The position numbers and the translations under genes are program-made. The notes beneath the pieces were generated by a model. That model saw nothing but the letters and a program-made list of their open reading frames with translations, did not search any database and was not told the origin of the DNA. Shown piece by piece: positions 26,765 through 35,748 of a stretch of DNA of 64,000 nt. Positions within the stretch are counted from its first letter, which is position 1. The number at the start of each line of letters is the position of its first letter. The DNA comes from UBA168 sp011055275 (lineage in GTDB: Archaea > Thermoproteota > Thermoprotei_A > Marsarchaeales > UBA168). Location of the stretch: NCBI GenBank assembly GCA_046635845.1, contig JAQQXN010000003.1; one strand, given 5' to 3'.

Positions 26765-28956
26765 TTATGATGTCCGTCGACCCATGACCTCCTCATAAAT
26801 TGCCCTTATGGCATCATCACGAGACATTCCCTCTGCCATCTTTTCAGCTATTTGTGCCTCTAACTTCCTCGCGCCCCTCTCAAAGCCCATGTTCAAGGAG
26901 TAGTAGCCCAGCAGGCGATTATACATATTTGTGGCGCTCTCTTCGCCCTTCGCTTCCTCTCCGGCAGCCCCATAAGCCTCCGCCCGTAGCACTCTCCTCT
27001 TTCCCTTCCCTCTCTCGTGCACGAGAAGGGCGGAAATGGCCATGATCGCAAACACGGCGACCACGAAAGCGGCTTCCTGAACGAACTGGGCTTCGCGCGC
27101 GGCCTCCGGGTTCAGCACGTAAGGAGATGTACCAGCAGTCAAGTTAAACCAAATGCCTTGTGCTTCATACCGACCTACGGGCAGCACAACGCTGTCGTTA
27201 CCCACGGAGGGATGCAGAACGGCGACCGCTCTTCCGCACACGTTATAAACTACCAACCGTTCCTCGTTTGAGGAAACCACCAGGACCCTTTCCGATCCAG
27301 GTGTCATTGTCCCTAGGTAGGCGCTCGGGGTGATCGTCACCACAAGAGCGGCGCTGAAATTCAACTGAAGGGTCAGCCTGCCCTGCTGTCCGACGAGGTA
27401 ACGAAACGCCCGTGAAACCATGCCCGTCACGGGATCCCAAAACTCCACCTCGTAGCTACCAGGGCTCATGCCCACAGTGACGTTCAACGTGGTCTCGGGA
27501 AGCCAATAGCGAGCATAATAGTTCATCCAATTTTGCGCGATTTCTGGGTTCACCGCATATATCAAGGCGGCGGTGCCGTTGGAGATGGCGCTTACGAACG
27601 GGGAGAGGCCGCCCCTATATTGCACAGAAGCCGGGGAGAAGTCGCTGAAGTTAAGCTCCCCAATCACGTTCTCAACCGAGCGGAAGTAGAAGTAGAGGTC
27701 ATTGGGGTCCACAAAGCTGTCCCACCACCACGTCATCGCCGTGCCCGCGGACCCGCTGGCCAGGGCTGACCACAGGCCCAGCTCCAGCGAAACCCCCGCG
27801 GGGTCCTGCACTGGACCCTTGTAGCTTGCCCCAAACTCCGCAACAAGTATGGGCTTGTGAAATGCCTGATATCTACCGATCCAGTAGCTCAGGTTTCCGG
27901 GTATGGCGTATGGGCCGGAGCCGTACAGGTGAAGCTGCGCGTAAGAAATCCCCGGTATGGAAAAAAGCGGAAAGCCGTTTACTGGGTTGCTCACGCTTAT
28001 GGTTATCATGTGATGATATGGGTCGTTTGCCTCTATGTAGCTGACCATAGTTTTTGCCCAGGCCGCAACCATCGTGAGGTTGTAGCCCGGACTAGCGTCG
28101 ACCTCGTTGAAGAGCTCCCAAGAAAAGAGGTTAGGAAAGGCGGAGTACCTACCTATGAGGCTTCTTATCCAGAACTCTTCCAGCTTTATCATCTTTGGCG
28201 AGGAGAAGAAGGCTGCCGGGGTCACCTGAGCCCACTCGGGGCCTTTTGAGAAGCTCCCAGTGGCATAAGGGCTGAAAAGGCAGAACTGAACGTAAACTCC
28301 ATGCTCCATGGCGAAATCCAGCAAAGAGCTGTAGTTGGCGCTGAACCACGTGGCCGCGTAAGGGCTCCAGAGCCTTACCCAGTTGCCTCCGTTCTCGGCC
28401 AGCTTTCCCACGTAGTACTCCCAACCGCCCGTAAGGTTTCCCGGCGACGAAGCCCACGCGACGTCTTCGCCCACCATAAAGATGGGCTTGCTGCCCGCAT
28501 AGAAGTAATGACTACCAGCCATTACAAAAGCCATATGCGTAGGAGCAGGCAGAACGCGTATCTCCCCGCTGGCGATCAAGAAGGTCCGGAGGAGTTCCTC
28601 ATCACGACCTTGTAACTGTAGTCCTCTTGCTGCAGCGGCGTAAACCTCACAGCCCACACGCCAACGGAATACGGATAACAGGGCAAGGAAATGGAGCCAG
28701 AAGACGCATCAAAGTACGCATTTACCTCAACCTGGCTCGTATTCAGGGGGTTCTGATATGAAGTTGGGCCCATGAACTTTATCAGTAGGGGCTGATCCAG
28801 CTCCGCGCTAAGAGTGGGATAATCCGAAGAGCTGCTTGCCTGAGCCGCAAGGGCGCCCTGAGGCGAGCTTAGAAATGCCGTGAGGAGCGCGATTGCCAAC
28901 GCCGCAGATAAAGCGCTTTTAACGCCACCCCGCGTTGCCGAAGAGCCATGTGCCAT
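26765..28956 (-). pseudogene. Membrane-anchored glycoside hydrolase (DUF5060 plus GH-A barrel), split by a frameshift
   Basis: The N-terminal piece starts at ATG 28956 with a signal peptide (ALSAALAIALLTAFLSSPQG), then a DUF5060-like beta domain (VGVWAVRFTPLQQEDYSYKV), and stops at 28576. A shift near 28580-28590 carries on as FLIASGEIRVLPAPT, HYFYAGSKPIFMVGEDVAW and the barrel WELFNEVDASPG (acid/base Glu) and LVAEFGASYK (nucleophile Glu), to a stop at 26765. Joined, it is about 730 residues. A membrane helix (AAFVVAVFAIMAISALLVHE) and a cytoplasmic SHOCT-like tail end the protein. So an extracellular, cell-bound polysaccharide-degrading enzyme. The shift is either a real mutation or a sequencing error; every other feature is intact, which favours an error or very recent loss. 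Substrate unknown. Confidence 0.8.
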
Positions 28957-29331
28957 TCTCTTACAGCTCCAGAGCCTAACGCGGGATTTCCGCACGCCCA
29001 TCGAGCGGTCATCTGCGCTTTTATGACCTGCGCTGCTCCGAACCTCAGAAGCTTCAATCGCTGAAACATCACGTGGCAAGCTGAGATGGAAGCCCGCGTG
29101 GAGGCCGTCTAGCAAAATGCGCCACGACCGAGGACTTATCACGCGATAAGTCATGCAAAAACTGATAAACCTATTGTAACGGCAAGAGTCGACCTAAAAA
29201 AGCGCAAATCTTCAATACCGTCGGCGGGTTGGCTGCCGCCGCAGGGAAAACTCGCGTCAAGGCAGCCCGAAATTCGCGTAACTTCACAACAAAGCCTGCG
29301 GTCGCCTTTTAAATCTCTGGCCGAACCCAGT

Positions 29332-30330
29332 ATGAGTAAGGGGTTTGCGGTTATAGGTTACGGGGGTGCGTTCAGCGAGGGCAAGCTGCACGCCAACGCG
29401 TTGAGCTCGACGCCAGGGCTAAACTTGGTCGGGTTTTACGACGTCGACCCATCAAGGGTCAAGCAAGCCCAGGCAGATTTTCCATCGGCAAAGGGATACG
29501 GCAGTCTTGAAGATCTGATCGCCGACGAGCAAGTATATGGAGCTGTCGTGGTTACTCCGCACTCAACTCACAGGGATATCGTCGTGAGGTTACTGGAGGG
29601 CGGAAAGGCGGTCGTGTGCGAGAAACCGATGGCCATAACCGCAAAGGAGGCCGATGACATGATTGACGCGTCCAGAAGGGCAGGCGTCCCGTTCACCGTT
29701 TTCCAAAACAGGAGGTGGGATGGCGACTACCTCACAGTCAAGTCCGTGGTCGAAAGCGGGGTCTTGGGTCCAGTGTTTCTTTACGAGTCCACGGTCGAGG
29801 GATACGGCGAACCCCGCGGCTGGAGAAGGGAGAGGAGGTTCGGCGGCGGCATGCTCTACGACTGGGGAGCTCACCTCATCGATCAGGCCCTTCAGCTGGT
29901 AAGGGAGAGGCTGCTCTCGGTTTACGCCAAGATGGAGGTTGGAAGGGTTTGGAACGTTGACGTTGACACGCACTCCTTTGTGCTCATGAATTTCGAGCAC
30001 ACGCAGTTCATGGTGGAGACAGGGTCCATAGAAGCGGTGCAGAAGCCCAGGTGGAGGATACTTGGAGAGAAAGGCGGTCTTCAAGCCGAATGGGATAAGG
30101 CAAGGATAGCCCTGAGGGGAAAGGGGGTCTCCGTGGACGGAGAGGTGAAGATGATCAAGGGGGACTGGATGGACTTCTACAGGCAACTTTCAAGGGCCTT
30201 GAACGAGGGAGGGCAGCTCCCCGTTAGGCCTGAGGAGTCCCGCGACGCCATAGCGGTGATCGAGGCCGCTTTTGAATCCGCGAGGACAGGAGAACCGGTA
30301 AAGCCAACGCTGCTCAGGGACTCCGCCTAG
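29332..30330 (+). CDS. Gfo/Idh/MocA-family sugar oxidoreductase
   Basis: 332 residues. An N-terminal Rossmann fold with GYGGAFSEGKLH (about 9-20; the usual GxGxxG is loosened) and the family motif VVCEKPMAI (E97-K98-P99), followed by the C-terminal alpha/beta domain with GGMLYDWGAHLIDQ carrying the usual Asp and His. Family knowledge: NAD(P)-dependent oxidation or reduction of sugars, inositols or sugar acids. CTTTTAAAT at 29306-29314 is the TATA box of a leaderless transcript. It converges with a ThuA-domain gene; ThuA and ThuB-type (Gfo/Idh/MocA) proteins are neighbours in bacterial disaccharide catabolism, so a shared sugar pathway is plausible. Confidence 0.88.
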   Translation: MSKGFAVIGYGGAFSEGKLHANALSSTPGLNLVGFYDVDPSRVKQAQADFPSAKGYGSLEDLIADEQVYGAVVVTPHSTHRDIVVRLLEGGKAVVCEKPMAITAKEADDMIDASRRAGVPFTVFQNRRWDGDYLTVKSVVESGVLGPVFLYESTVEGYGEPRGWRRERRFGGGMLYDWGAHLIDQALQLVRERLLSVYAKMEVGRVWNVDVDTHSFVLMNFEHTQFMVETGSIEAVQKPRWRILGEKGGLQAEWDKARIALRGKGVSVDGEVKMIKGDWMDFYRQLSRALNEGGQLPVRPEESRDAIAVIEAAFESARTGEPVKPTLLRDSA

Positions 30331-30362
30331 CCCTTGCGGCATGTGAGGCATAAGGCCTTCCA

Positions 30363-31049
30363 TCAGAAGTCGTCCTTTCCCCGCCCCCTCTCCAGCCCCT
30401 CGGAGGCCCATTGAATCGCGCCCAGGAGGTGCTTCTGGAACCATTCCTGCCTCCACGTGTCTATGAAGTGGCCGAAAGCGGTGTAAAATGCCCTTCCGCT
30501 GCCGTAATCGTGGCACCACGCCAGCGCGTAGTCTCCGTCTTCCCTGTTCCCCTTGCTCAAGTCAACGGACGCGCTGTCAAGCCTTATGAGGACGTGGGTG
30601 CGATCGCGGCTCCAATCCCTAAACGTGTACACCTCCTCCACGGTGTCAAAGGCTTGGGGAAGGTGCTTGGTCGCCGGATGACCTTGGTCCTCCACGATGG
30701 CCCTTATCTTTCCAGTCCAAGGATGCCCGTTGAAGGTCCCTCCGAGCATCTCATGGTACTCGGGAAAGGAGTAGAGGGTATCCGCCGCGTTATGAACCCC
30801 TATGAATCCACCTCCGCCCTCCACGAAGTCCAAAAGCGAGTTCTTCTGTTCGTCGGAAAGGGGTAGCTCCCCGGTGGTCAAAAACATGACCGAGGAGTAA
30901 GAGTTGATCCCAGGACCAAGCTCAGAGCAGTCCTCGGTCGCGTGGACCTCAAAGCCGGCCCTGTCTCCCATCCTGGTGATCACCTCAACCGCCGTGGTCA
31001 GGTAGTTGTGCCTAAATCCGGCGGTGCAAGTCAACAGCAGGACGCGCAT
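30363..31049 (-). CDS. ThuA-domain protein (trehalose-utilisation type)
   Basis: 228 residues from ATG 31049. The class-I-amidotransferase-like ThuA fold is clear: MRVLLLTCTAGFRHNY, VMFLTTGELPLSDEQ, FVEGGGGFIGVHNAADT, ILGG-type MLGGTFNGHPW and the late AWCHDYGSGRAFYTAFGH. Family knowledge: ThuA proteins act in disaccharide catabolism; the reaction is not well defined and lacks the glutaminase Cys. Start choice: the TATA-like CTTTTAAG on the minus strand at about 31068-31076 places +1 near 31049; ATG 31055 and the much longer frame to 31181 are less likely because they would precede or span the promoter. Convergent with the Gfo/Idh/MocA gene, 32 bp between stops. Confidence 0.82.
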   Translation of the reverse strand: MRVLLLTCTAGFRHNYLTTAVEVITRMGDRAGFEVHATEDCSELGPGINSYSSVMFLTTGELPLSDEQKNSLLDFVEGGGGFIGVHNAADTLYSFPEYHEMLGGTFNGHPWTGKIRAIVEDQGHPATKHLPQAFDTVEEVYTFRDWSRDRTHVLIRLDSASVDLSKGNREDGDYALAWCHDYGSGRAFYTAFGHFIDTWRQEWFQKHLLGAIQWASEGLERGRGKDDF

Positions 31050-31826
31050 AGGCATGTCGCGAGCACGCTTAAAAGGGCGACCATAGCACCTGCTGCGTTG
31101 CCACCTGCGGGTAGGTTCCGCCCTCGTTTCGCTTCCTGCCCTTCGCGCAATCGTCTTCACGAAGCGCGGGCACGACCACACCTTTCATGAGCTCAACAAG
31201 CGCTACCATCCCTTGCCTGATAGGCCGACCGAGAGCTTGTATCGCCCAGAAAGCATGCAGCAAGCATAGCCTCATGATCTAGGCGCAGATCTCGAGCGCA
31301 TCCCGCGGAGGACGCACGGCTCGCCTCAGTTCCGTATGGTAGGCCGTGCCTACGGTAACGATTAACAACAACCCGCTTGCGTTCGGCGATCGCCTCTTAG
31401 GTGATCGTTAAGCCATCGGCGCGATTGAGCCGCTTGCCCATCGCCTGCAGGGCGTGCCGAAACCTCGTGCTGCCACCGCAATTGGATTGGCATCGCCCCT
31501 CAGTCCGGCAAGTGCCAGGATCCCGGTGATAGCGCCTAAGGGAACGAGCCACCAATCTTGGCCTCGGCGGCGCCCGTGCCCTCAAGGGAAAGGCTCTCCA
31601 GCTCGCGCTGCGCCGTCCCTCTCCCAGCCATTTCGCCGTTGCCCTGCCAAGCGTATGGGGCTTCGCGCTTGCCGACCTCTGAAATATGAGAAAGGTATCT
31701 ACATGGAAAGCGAGCGCTTCCCGGCCTTGTCTTCGATGCAGTCACGGCTGAGCTTCCATCAAGCGGACTGATCTGAAAAGCCCACCCGCGCCCTTGCACG
31801 TTTAAAAGGCAAGCCCACGTGACGCT
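31050..31826. other. Divergent intergenic region
   Basis: 777 bp. It contains the leftward TATA box (31068-31076) and the rightward TTTAAAAGG box (31801-31809). The GC-rich centre (31180-31780) has several short frames without recognisable signatures and may be decayed sequence; I cannot name a parent. Confidence 0.4.
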
Positions 31827-33662
31827 ATGCAGTTCGTGGTGGGGATGGATAAGGGATTCTCGGGTAAGGCCGACGCGGCGCTCGTCAAGATGAAGGAAGC
31901 GGGCGTTACAAGCGTTGAGACCTACGTCCTCTGGAGGGACGTGGAGGGAAGGGAAGAGGGAAACTTCGACTTCTCCCTCTTTGACGAGGACCTAGCTAGC
32001 TTGAAGAGGAGGTCGCTGAAGTGGGTTCCCTTTGTGGTCATGGGTCCCTGGTACAGCACGCCCGAATGGTTCATTAGGTCATCAAAATCGGTTCCCTCCG
32101 TTTGCCTGGAGCACAACAGGGCCGGAGGAAACCAGTCCATATGGAGCCCCTTCCTGAGGGAACAGGTGAAAAGGCTGCTTGCGGCTTTTCGCGAGCGCTA
32201 CGAGGGAGAGGAATCCATTGAGTCCGTGCTGATCGGCATATCTGGAGATTACGGGGAGGCCATACAGACCGTTTACGGGAACTGGCCAGGCGAGTACCAT
32301 GGGCACAGGGGATACTGGGCAGGGGATCCCTACGCGGTAGAAAGCTTCAGGAATTTCCTGCTTTACCATTACGGCTCTCTGAGCGGCATAAACGCCGCTT
32401 GGGAAACCGCCTACTCCTGGGAAGAGGTAAGGCCCTTCATACCTCAGCGCCCATACGCGCCCAGCGCGAGGGCAGCTTCTGACTTCTTCAAGTGGTACAG
32501 GGAAAGCATGACGTCGTGGGCGGACTGGTGGCTGTCAAACCTGGATGGATGGGAATGGGACGCTTACCTCGTGACGGGAGGCATAGATGAGCCCGAGCAC
32601 GCCTCTTCCTTCGCGCAGCAGTGCAAGGTCGCCGCTAAGCACGGAAGGGGGGTGAGGATAACCAACGAGGGCAGCGACTACGCGACGAACTTCATGCTCA
32701 CCCGTCTGGTATCCACGGCTTCCAGAACGTACGGCTGTTACTTTTCCACGGAGCCCGCGTCCTACGTCGACGAGAGGGGAGAGGTGGGAAGGGCCTTCAA
32801 CGCCTACTCCTCGGGAGCGAGAGCCATGCATGAGTACTTCTACAACCTCTTCAGCGACCTCGAGGGAACGGAAAGGCCAAACCTCTCCGCGCTTCCCCCA
32901 GATCTCCTCAGAAGAGCTGGCGACCATAAGACGACCACCGAGGTCGGGCTGGTGATATCTCAGAACGCCAGGGACATGGGAACAAGCTGGTTTGGAAGCG
33001 AGCAGTTGGAGGCCTCGAGGAAGATAAGGGAGATAACTGACTTTGACCTGCTCAACGAGGACCTGCTTAGGGACGGTGCGGAGAGGTACAGGTTCCTGCT
33101 ATTTCCCTACGAGACGGCGCTCGATGACGACGTGCTCCGCAGGCTGGAGGAATGGGTTGGGAGCGGGGGAACCGCGATCGTCTCATCGATTCCTGCGGAC
33201 TTGTACGGCGATCGCTCGGCCTTCAGCTCGCTGCTGGGCATCAGGGAAGAGGTCACTGGCATATCTCAGGTAAGGCCCATAACGCCGCTGGGCAGCTCAG
33301 GCACGGTCTCTAGGGCTTACAGGGTTGAGGGAGCCCAGCTCCACGCCGTGATGACGTACAAGGAGGAAGACCAAAAGGCGGTGGTGTGGAGCAGGTGTGA
33401 GGGCAGTGGGGCTCTCGTAGGGGTGTCCACGCCACCTTCAAGCCAGATTTTCCTCAACGCGCTTCGGGGCGCGCTCTACGGGTCGCTGGAAGGCGTAAGG
33501 CCCATTGAAAAGCCCTACGATCCCATACCGATAGAGGGGGTATATCCGGCCAGGACAAGCGACCGCTTGTTGGTTTACAACAGCAGGGGCGATGCTGTGA
33601 CGATAAGCGCGCCAACTGGAAGGGTGGTAGTGGGACCGAACTCGGTCTACGTTTCTGGATAG
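31827..33662 (+). CDS. Glycoside hydrolase, GH14/GH42-like, with C-terminal trimerisation-type domain
   Basis: 611 residues, no signal peptide, therefore cytosolic. The N-terminal barrel has GVTSVETYVLWRDVEG near 26-41, then IGISGDYGEAIQTVYG with the acid/base candidate E144 (placed like the GE motif of beta-amylases) and GVRITNEGSDYATNF with E281 as a second carboxylate candidate. From about 380 a flavodoxin/GATase-like beta-alpha domain follows (RFLLFPYETALDDDVLRRLE), as in GH42 beta-galactosidases. A small beta domain ends the protein. The family cannot be fixed between GH14 and GH42 by eye; the substrate is an alpha-glucan or beta-galactoside by analogy only. ATG 31827 has TTTAAAAGG centred 22 nt upstream. 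Confidence 0.75.
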   Translation: MQFVVGMDKGFSGKADAALVKMKEAGVTSVETYVLWRDVEGREEGNFDFSLFDEDLASLKRRSLKWVPFVVMGPWYSTPEWFIRSSKSVPSVCLEHNRAGGNQSIWSPFLREQVKRLLAAFRERYEGEESIESVLIGISGDYGEAIQTVYGNWPGEYHGHRGYWAGDPYAVESFRNFLLYHYGSLSGINAAWETAYSWEEVRPFIPQRPYAPSARAASDFFKWYRESMTSWADWWLSNLDGWEWDAYLVTGGIDEPEHASSFAQQCKVAAKHGRGVRITNEGSDYATNFMLTRLVSTASRTYGCYFSTEPASYVDERGEVGRAFNAYSSGARAMHEYFYNLFSDLEGTERPNLSALPPDLLRRAGDHKTTTEVGLVISQNARDMGTSWFGSEQLEASRKIREITDFDLLNEDLLRDGAERYRFLLFPYETALDDDVLRRLEEWVGSGGTAIVSSIPADLYGDRSAFSSLLGIREEVTGISQVRPITPLGSSGTVSRAYRVEGAQLHAVMTYKEEDQKAVVWSRCEGSGALVGVSTPPSSQIFLNALRGALYGSLEGVRPIEKPYDPIPIEGVYPARTSDRLLVYNSRGDAVTISAPTGRVVVGPNSVYVSG

Positions 33663-34595
33663 CGCTTCAGTATGGCGCTTCAGTATATCGCTTTACCCGA
33701 TTCGAGCCAAGGTAATTGAAGAAAGCTATGGAGATTAGAGGAGCACGGCGGCTTGCATTTCCCACAGCTTCAAAAAGTGGTGCGCTCACCGAACTTTTTC
33801 ATCCGAATGAAGCCCTTCACGCCCCTCCACCTACCCCATCGCAACTGCTCTGGGAAAGACAAACGCTCATGATGAGACGACGCAAACGGTGCGTGCTCGC
33901 GAAGAGGCAACCCGCTAAGGCAACTCGCTTGCCGAGTACTTCGCTGGATCAAACTCGAACGTAAACCCCTACCTCCATTAGTGTTCCTGCAATACCTCAG
34001 TCATCTTCAAGCTTCACCTGAGCCTTCTCCGTGACCGCGTTATTTGCCCAGAAGCCCTTTCGCTCTCATCATGCAACTCGCCGCCTACGGTGCACGATGC
34101 ACGCTGCACCGCAAAGGCTTACGTATTTTCATGTGTAATGGCGTTACCCGTGCACTAAGATAAAAAGCCATGGGGAACCGCAGGGAGACCACGTAAGCGT
34201 CTTCGCAGCAGCCTTCCCTCCGACCCGAAACCGGGAAGATCGGCTCATTCCTAGCAACCGCGCGTCGAGCGCCCGCACGCGGCAATTATACCAGAGATAG
34301 CTGTCAAGTGAGGGATGCTAGGGCGGTATCGAGCGATCGTGGGCCTAACGCCACGGCTGACAACGGCGTCAAGGTTTCACTCGCGGGAAGCCTAAAGAGC
34401 AAAAACAAGAGCCCGCTGTCCTCGTAATGCCGGCGGGCGTAAGGCAGGAAGCCGCTTAAGGCACAACCCTACGCAAAAAGAGGGATCGAATACTTCAGCG
34501 CACCGGATCGAAGAATTCAGCGAATCAAACACGCCATCAACACTTTATTTCACATCAAGCTTAAATTAGAAAGCGCGCGAAATATTCTAGATAAA
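33663..34595. other. Gene-free stretch, probably decayed sequence
   Basis: 933 bp with short frames on both strands and no intact gene. A plus-strand reading at about 34315-34420 (NGVKVSLAGSLKSKNKSPLS) looks coding but has no start and soon meets stops. A/T-rich sequence just before 34596 (TTAAATTAGA) may be the promoter of the DUF47 gene. Confidence 0.35.
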
Positions 34596-35474
34596 ATGTG
34601 GCAGAAAAGTTTGGGCAAACTTAGCTTTATTGGCAAAAAAGAGATTGCTACAAAAGAACTTATTCTAAACGAAGTCAAAGCCGCAAGCGAGACAGTGAAT
34701 TCGCTGGAAGGGGTGATAGCCGCCTTAAGCGCGGGAGACTTGACCGTCCTCAAGGCCGAAAGCGAAAAGGTATCGATGAAGGAGGAATCCGTGGACGAGA
34801 TCCACAGGAAGGGCATGATGATCATATCTGAGGGCGCGTTCTTCGCCGGCATAAGGGAAGACCTGCTAAACCTAATGGAGGGAATCGACGACGTAGCCGA
34901 CTACTCGAAAGACGCTTCCCGCGTCATATCTCAGTACCCACTCAATCCGGTGGAGTACAGGACGACGTTTTCTCACGAGGAGCCCATGGCGCTGGTGAAG
35001 AAGGGCGAGGAAGCCATGTCAGTTCTAGAGCAATGCGTAAGCCTGCTCTTCTCAAATCCGAAGCAGTCTGTGAGGTTAGCGGTCGACGTGGAAAGGAAAG
35101 AGCACGAGGGAGATGAGATTAAGGAGCGCCTTTTAGAGGAGATATTTGAAAGAAAAGACTCCTTAGACGTACTCACCCTCCTCGAGCTGAAGGACTTCAT
35201 ACTCTGGCTCGACAACGTGATCGATGCCGTCGAGCACGCCTCCGATGTGGCCATAGTAATAGCCGCCAAGTCCGGCGTGCGAACCCACGCCCCTGGCCTT
35301 AGCTGGCCGCCTTTCTATAACGGGAGCAAACAGCGCCTCCGCGCGCCGGTCCCCACCGTTGGCGCGGGCACAGCGAATACGATGGGGCGCTCTTGTTCCC
35401 TGGGTTCGGAAGCGCTACGGGGTAATTCTCGAAGGATGAAGCCAAGCACGATAGGCCGCACGTTAAGCGGGTAA
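34596..35474 (+). CDS. DUF47/PhoU-like protein with an aberrant C-terminal tail
   Basis: 292 residues as read. Residues about 1-228 are an all-helical DUF47 (TIGR00153) protein: EEIH-type SVDEIHRKGMMIISEGA, GIDDVADYSKDASRVI, ERKEHEGDEIKERLLEEIF and the C-terminal LDNVIDAVEHASDVAIVIAA. Family knowledge: a cytosolic partner of PiT phosphate transporters, related to PhoU. A normal protein would end soon after this. Instead the frame runs on for about 64 residues rich in Gly, Ser, Arg and Pro. Part of that tail (VGAGTANTMGRS, then LGSEAL) faintly resembles the GANDxANxMG signature of a PiT transporter, so a deletion may have fused the regulator to a decayed transporter gene. No intact PiT gene is in the window. 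Confidence 0.75.
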   Translation: MWQKSLGKLSFIGKKEIATKELILNEVKAASETVNSLEGVIAALSAGDLTVLKAESEKVSMKEESVDEIHRKGMMIISEGAFFAGIREDLLNLMEGIDDVADYSKDASRVISQYPLNPVEYRTTFSHEEPMALVKKGEEAMSVLEQCVSLLFSNPKQSVRLAVDVERKEHEGDEIKERLLEEIFERKDSLDVLTLLELKDFILWLDNVIDAVEHASDVAIVIAAKSGVRTHAPGLSWPPFYNGSKQRLRAPVPTVGAGTANTMGRSCSLGSEALRGNSRRMKPSTIGRTLSG

Positions 35475-35748
35475 TTGGGTCCAACGATCGCATCCCTTAT
35501 GCTGATCCGCTCCCACCAATTTTCACGGTCGCTTTTTGCGCCTTCCGCTTTCTCAAAAGCGCTGCCCAGGGCTAACCGACTTGGGCCCTCTTGGACACGT
35601 TAAACGGACTTCTTAAACTCCCAGCAAAGTCCCATGGGCACGCGCGTCCCCGCTCTCGGTACCCGTCACGGCACTGCATGCCTGATTGAGAAGAACTCCC
35701 CACCATACCCCAAAAACTCGAGCTTATGGCCCGTTAGCGCGTTCGTGC

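Noticed and set aside
29590..30186. 198-codon minus-strand frame
   Set aside because: It is a shadow of the Gfo/Idh/MocA gene, whose motifs are clear on the plus strand.
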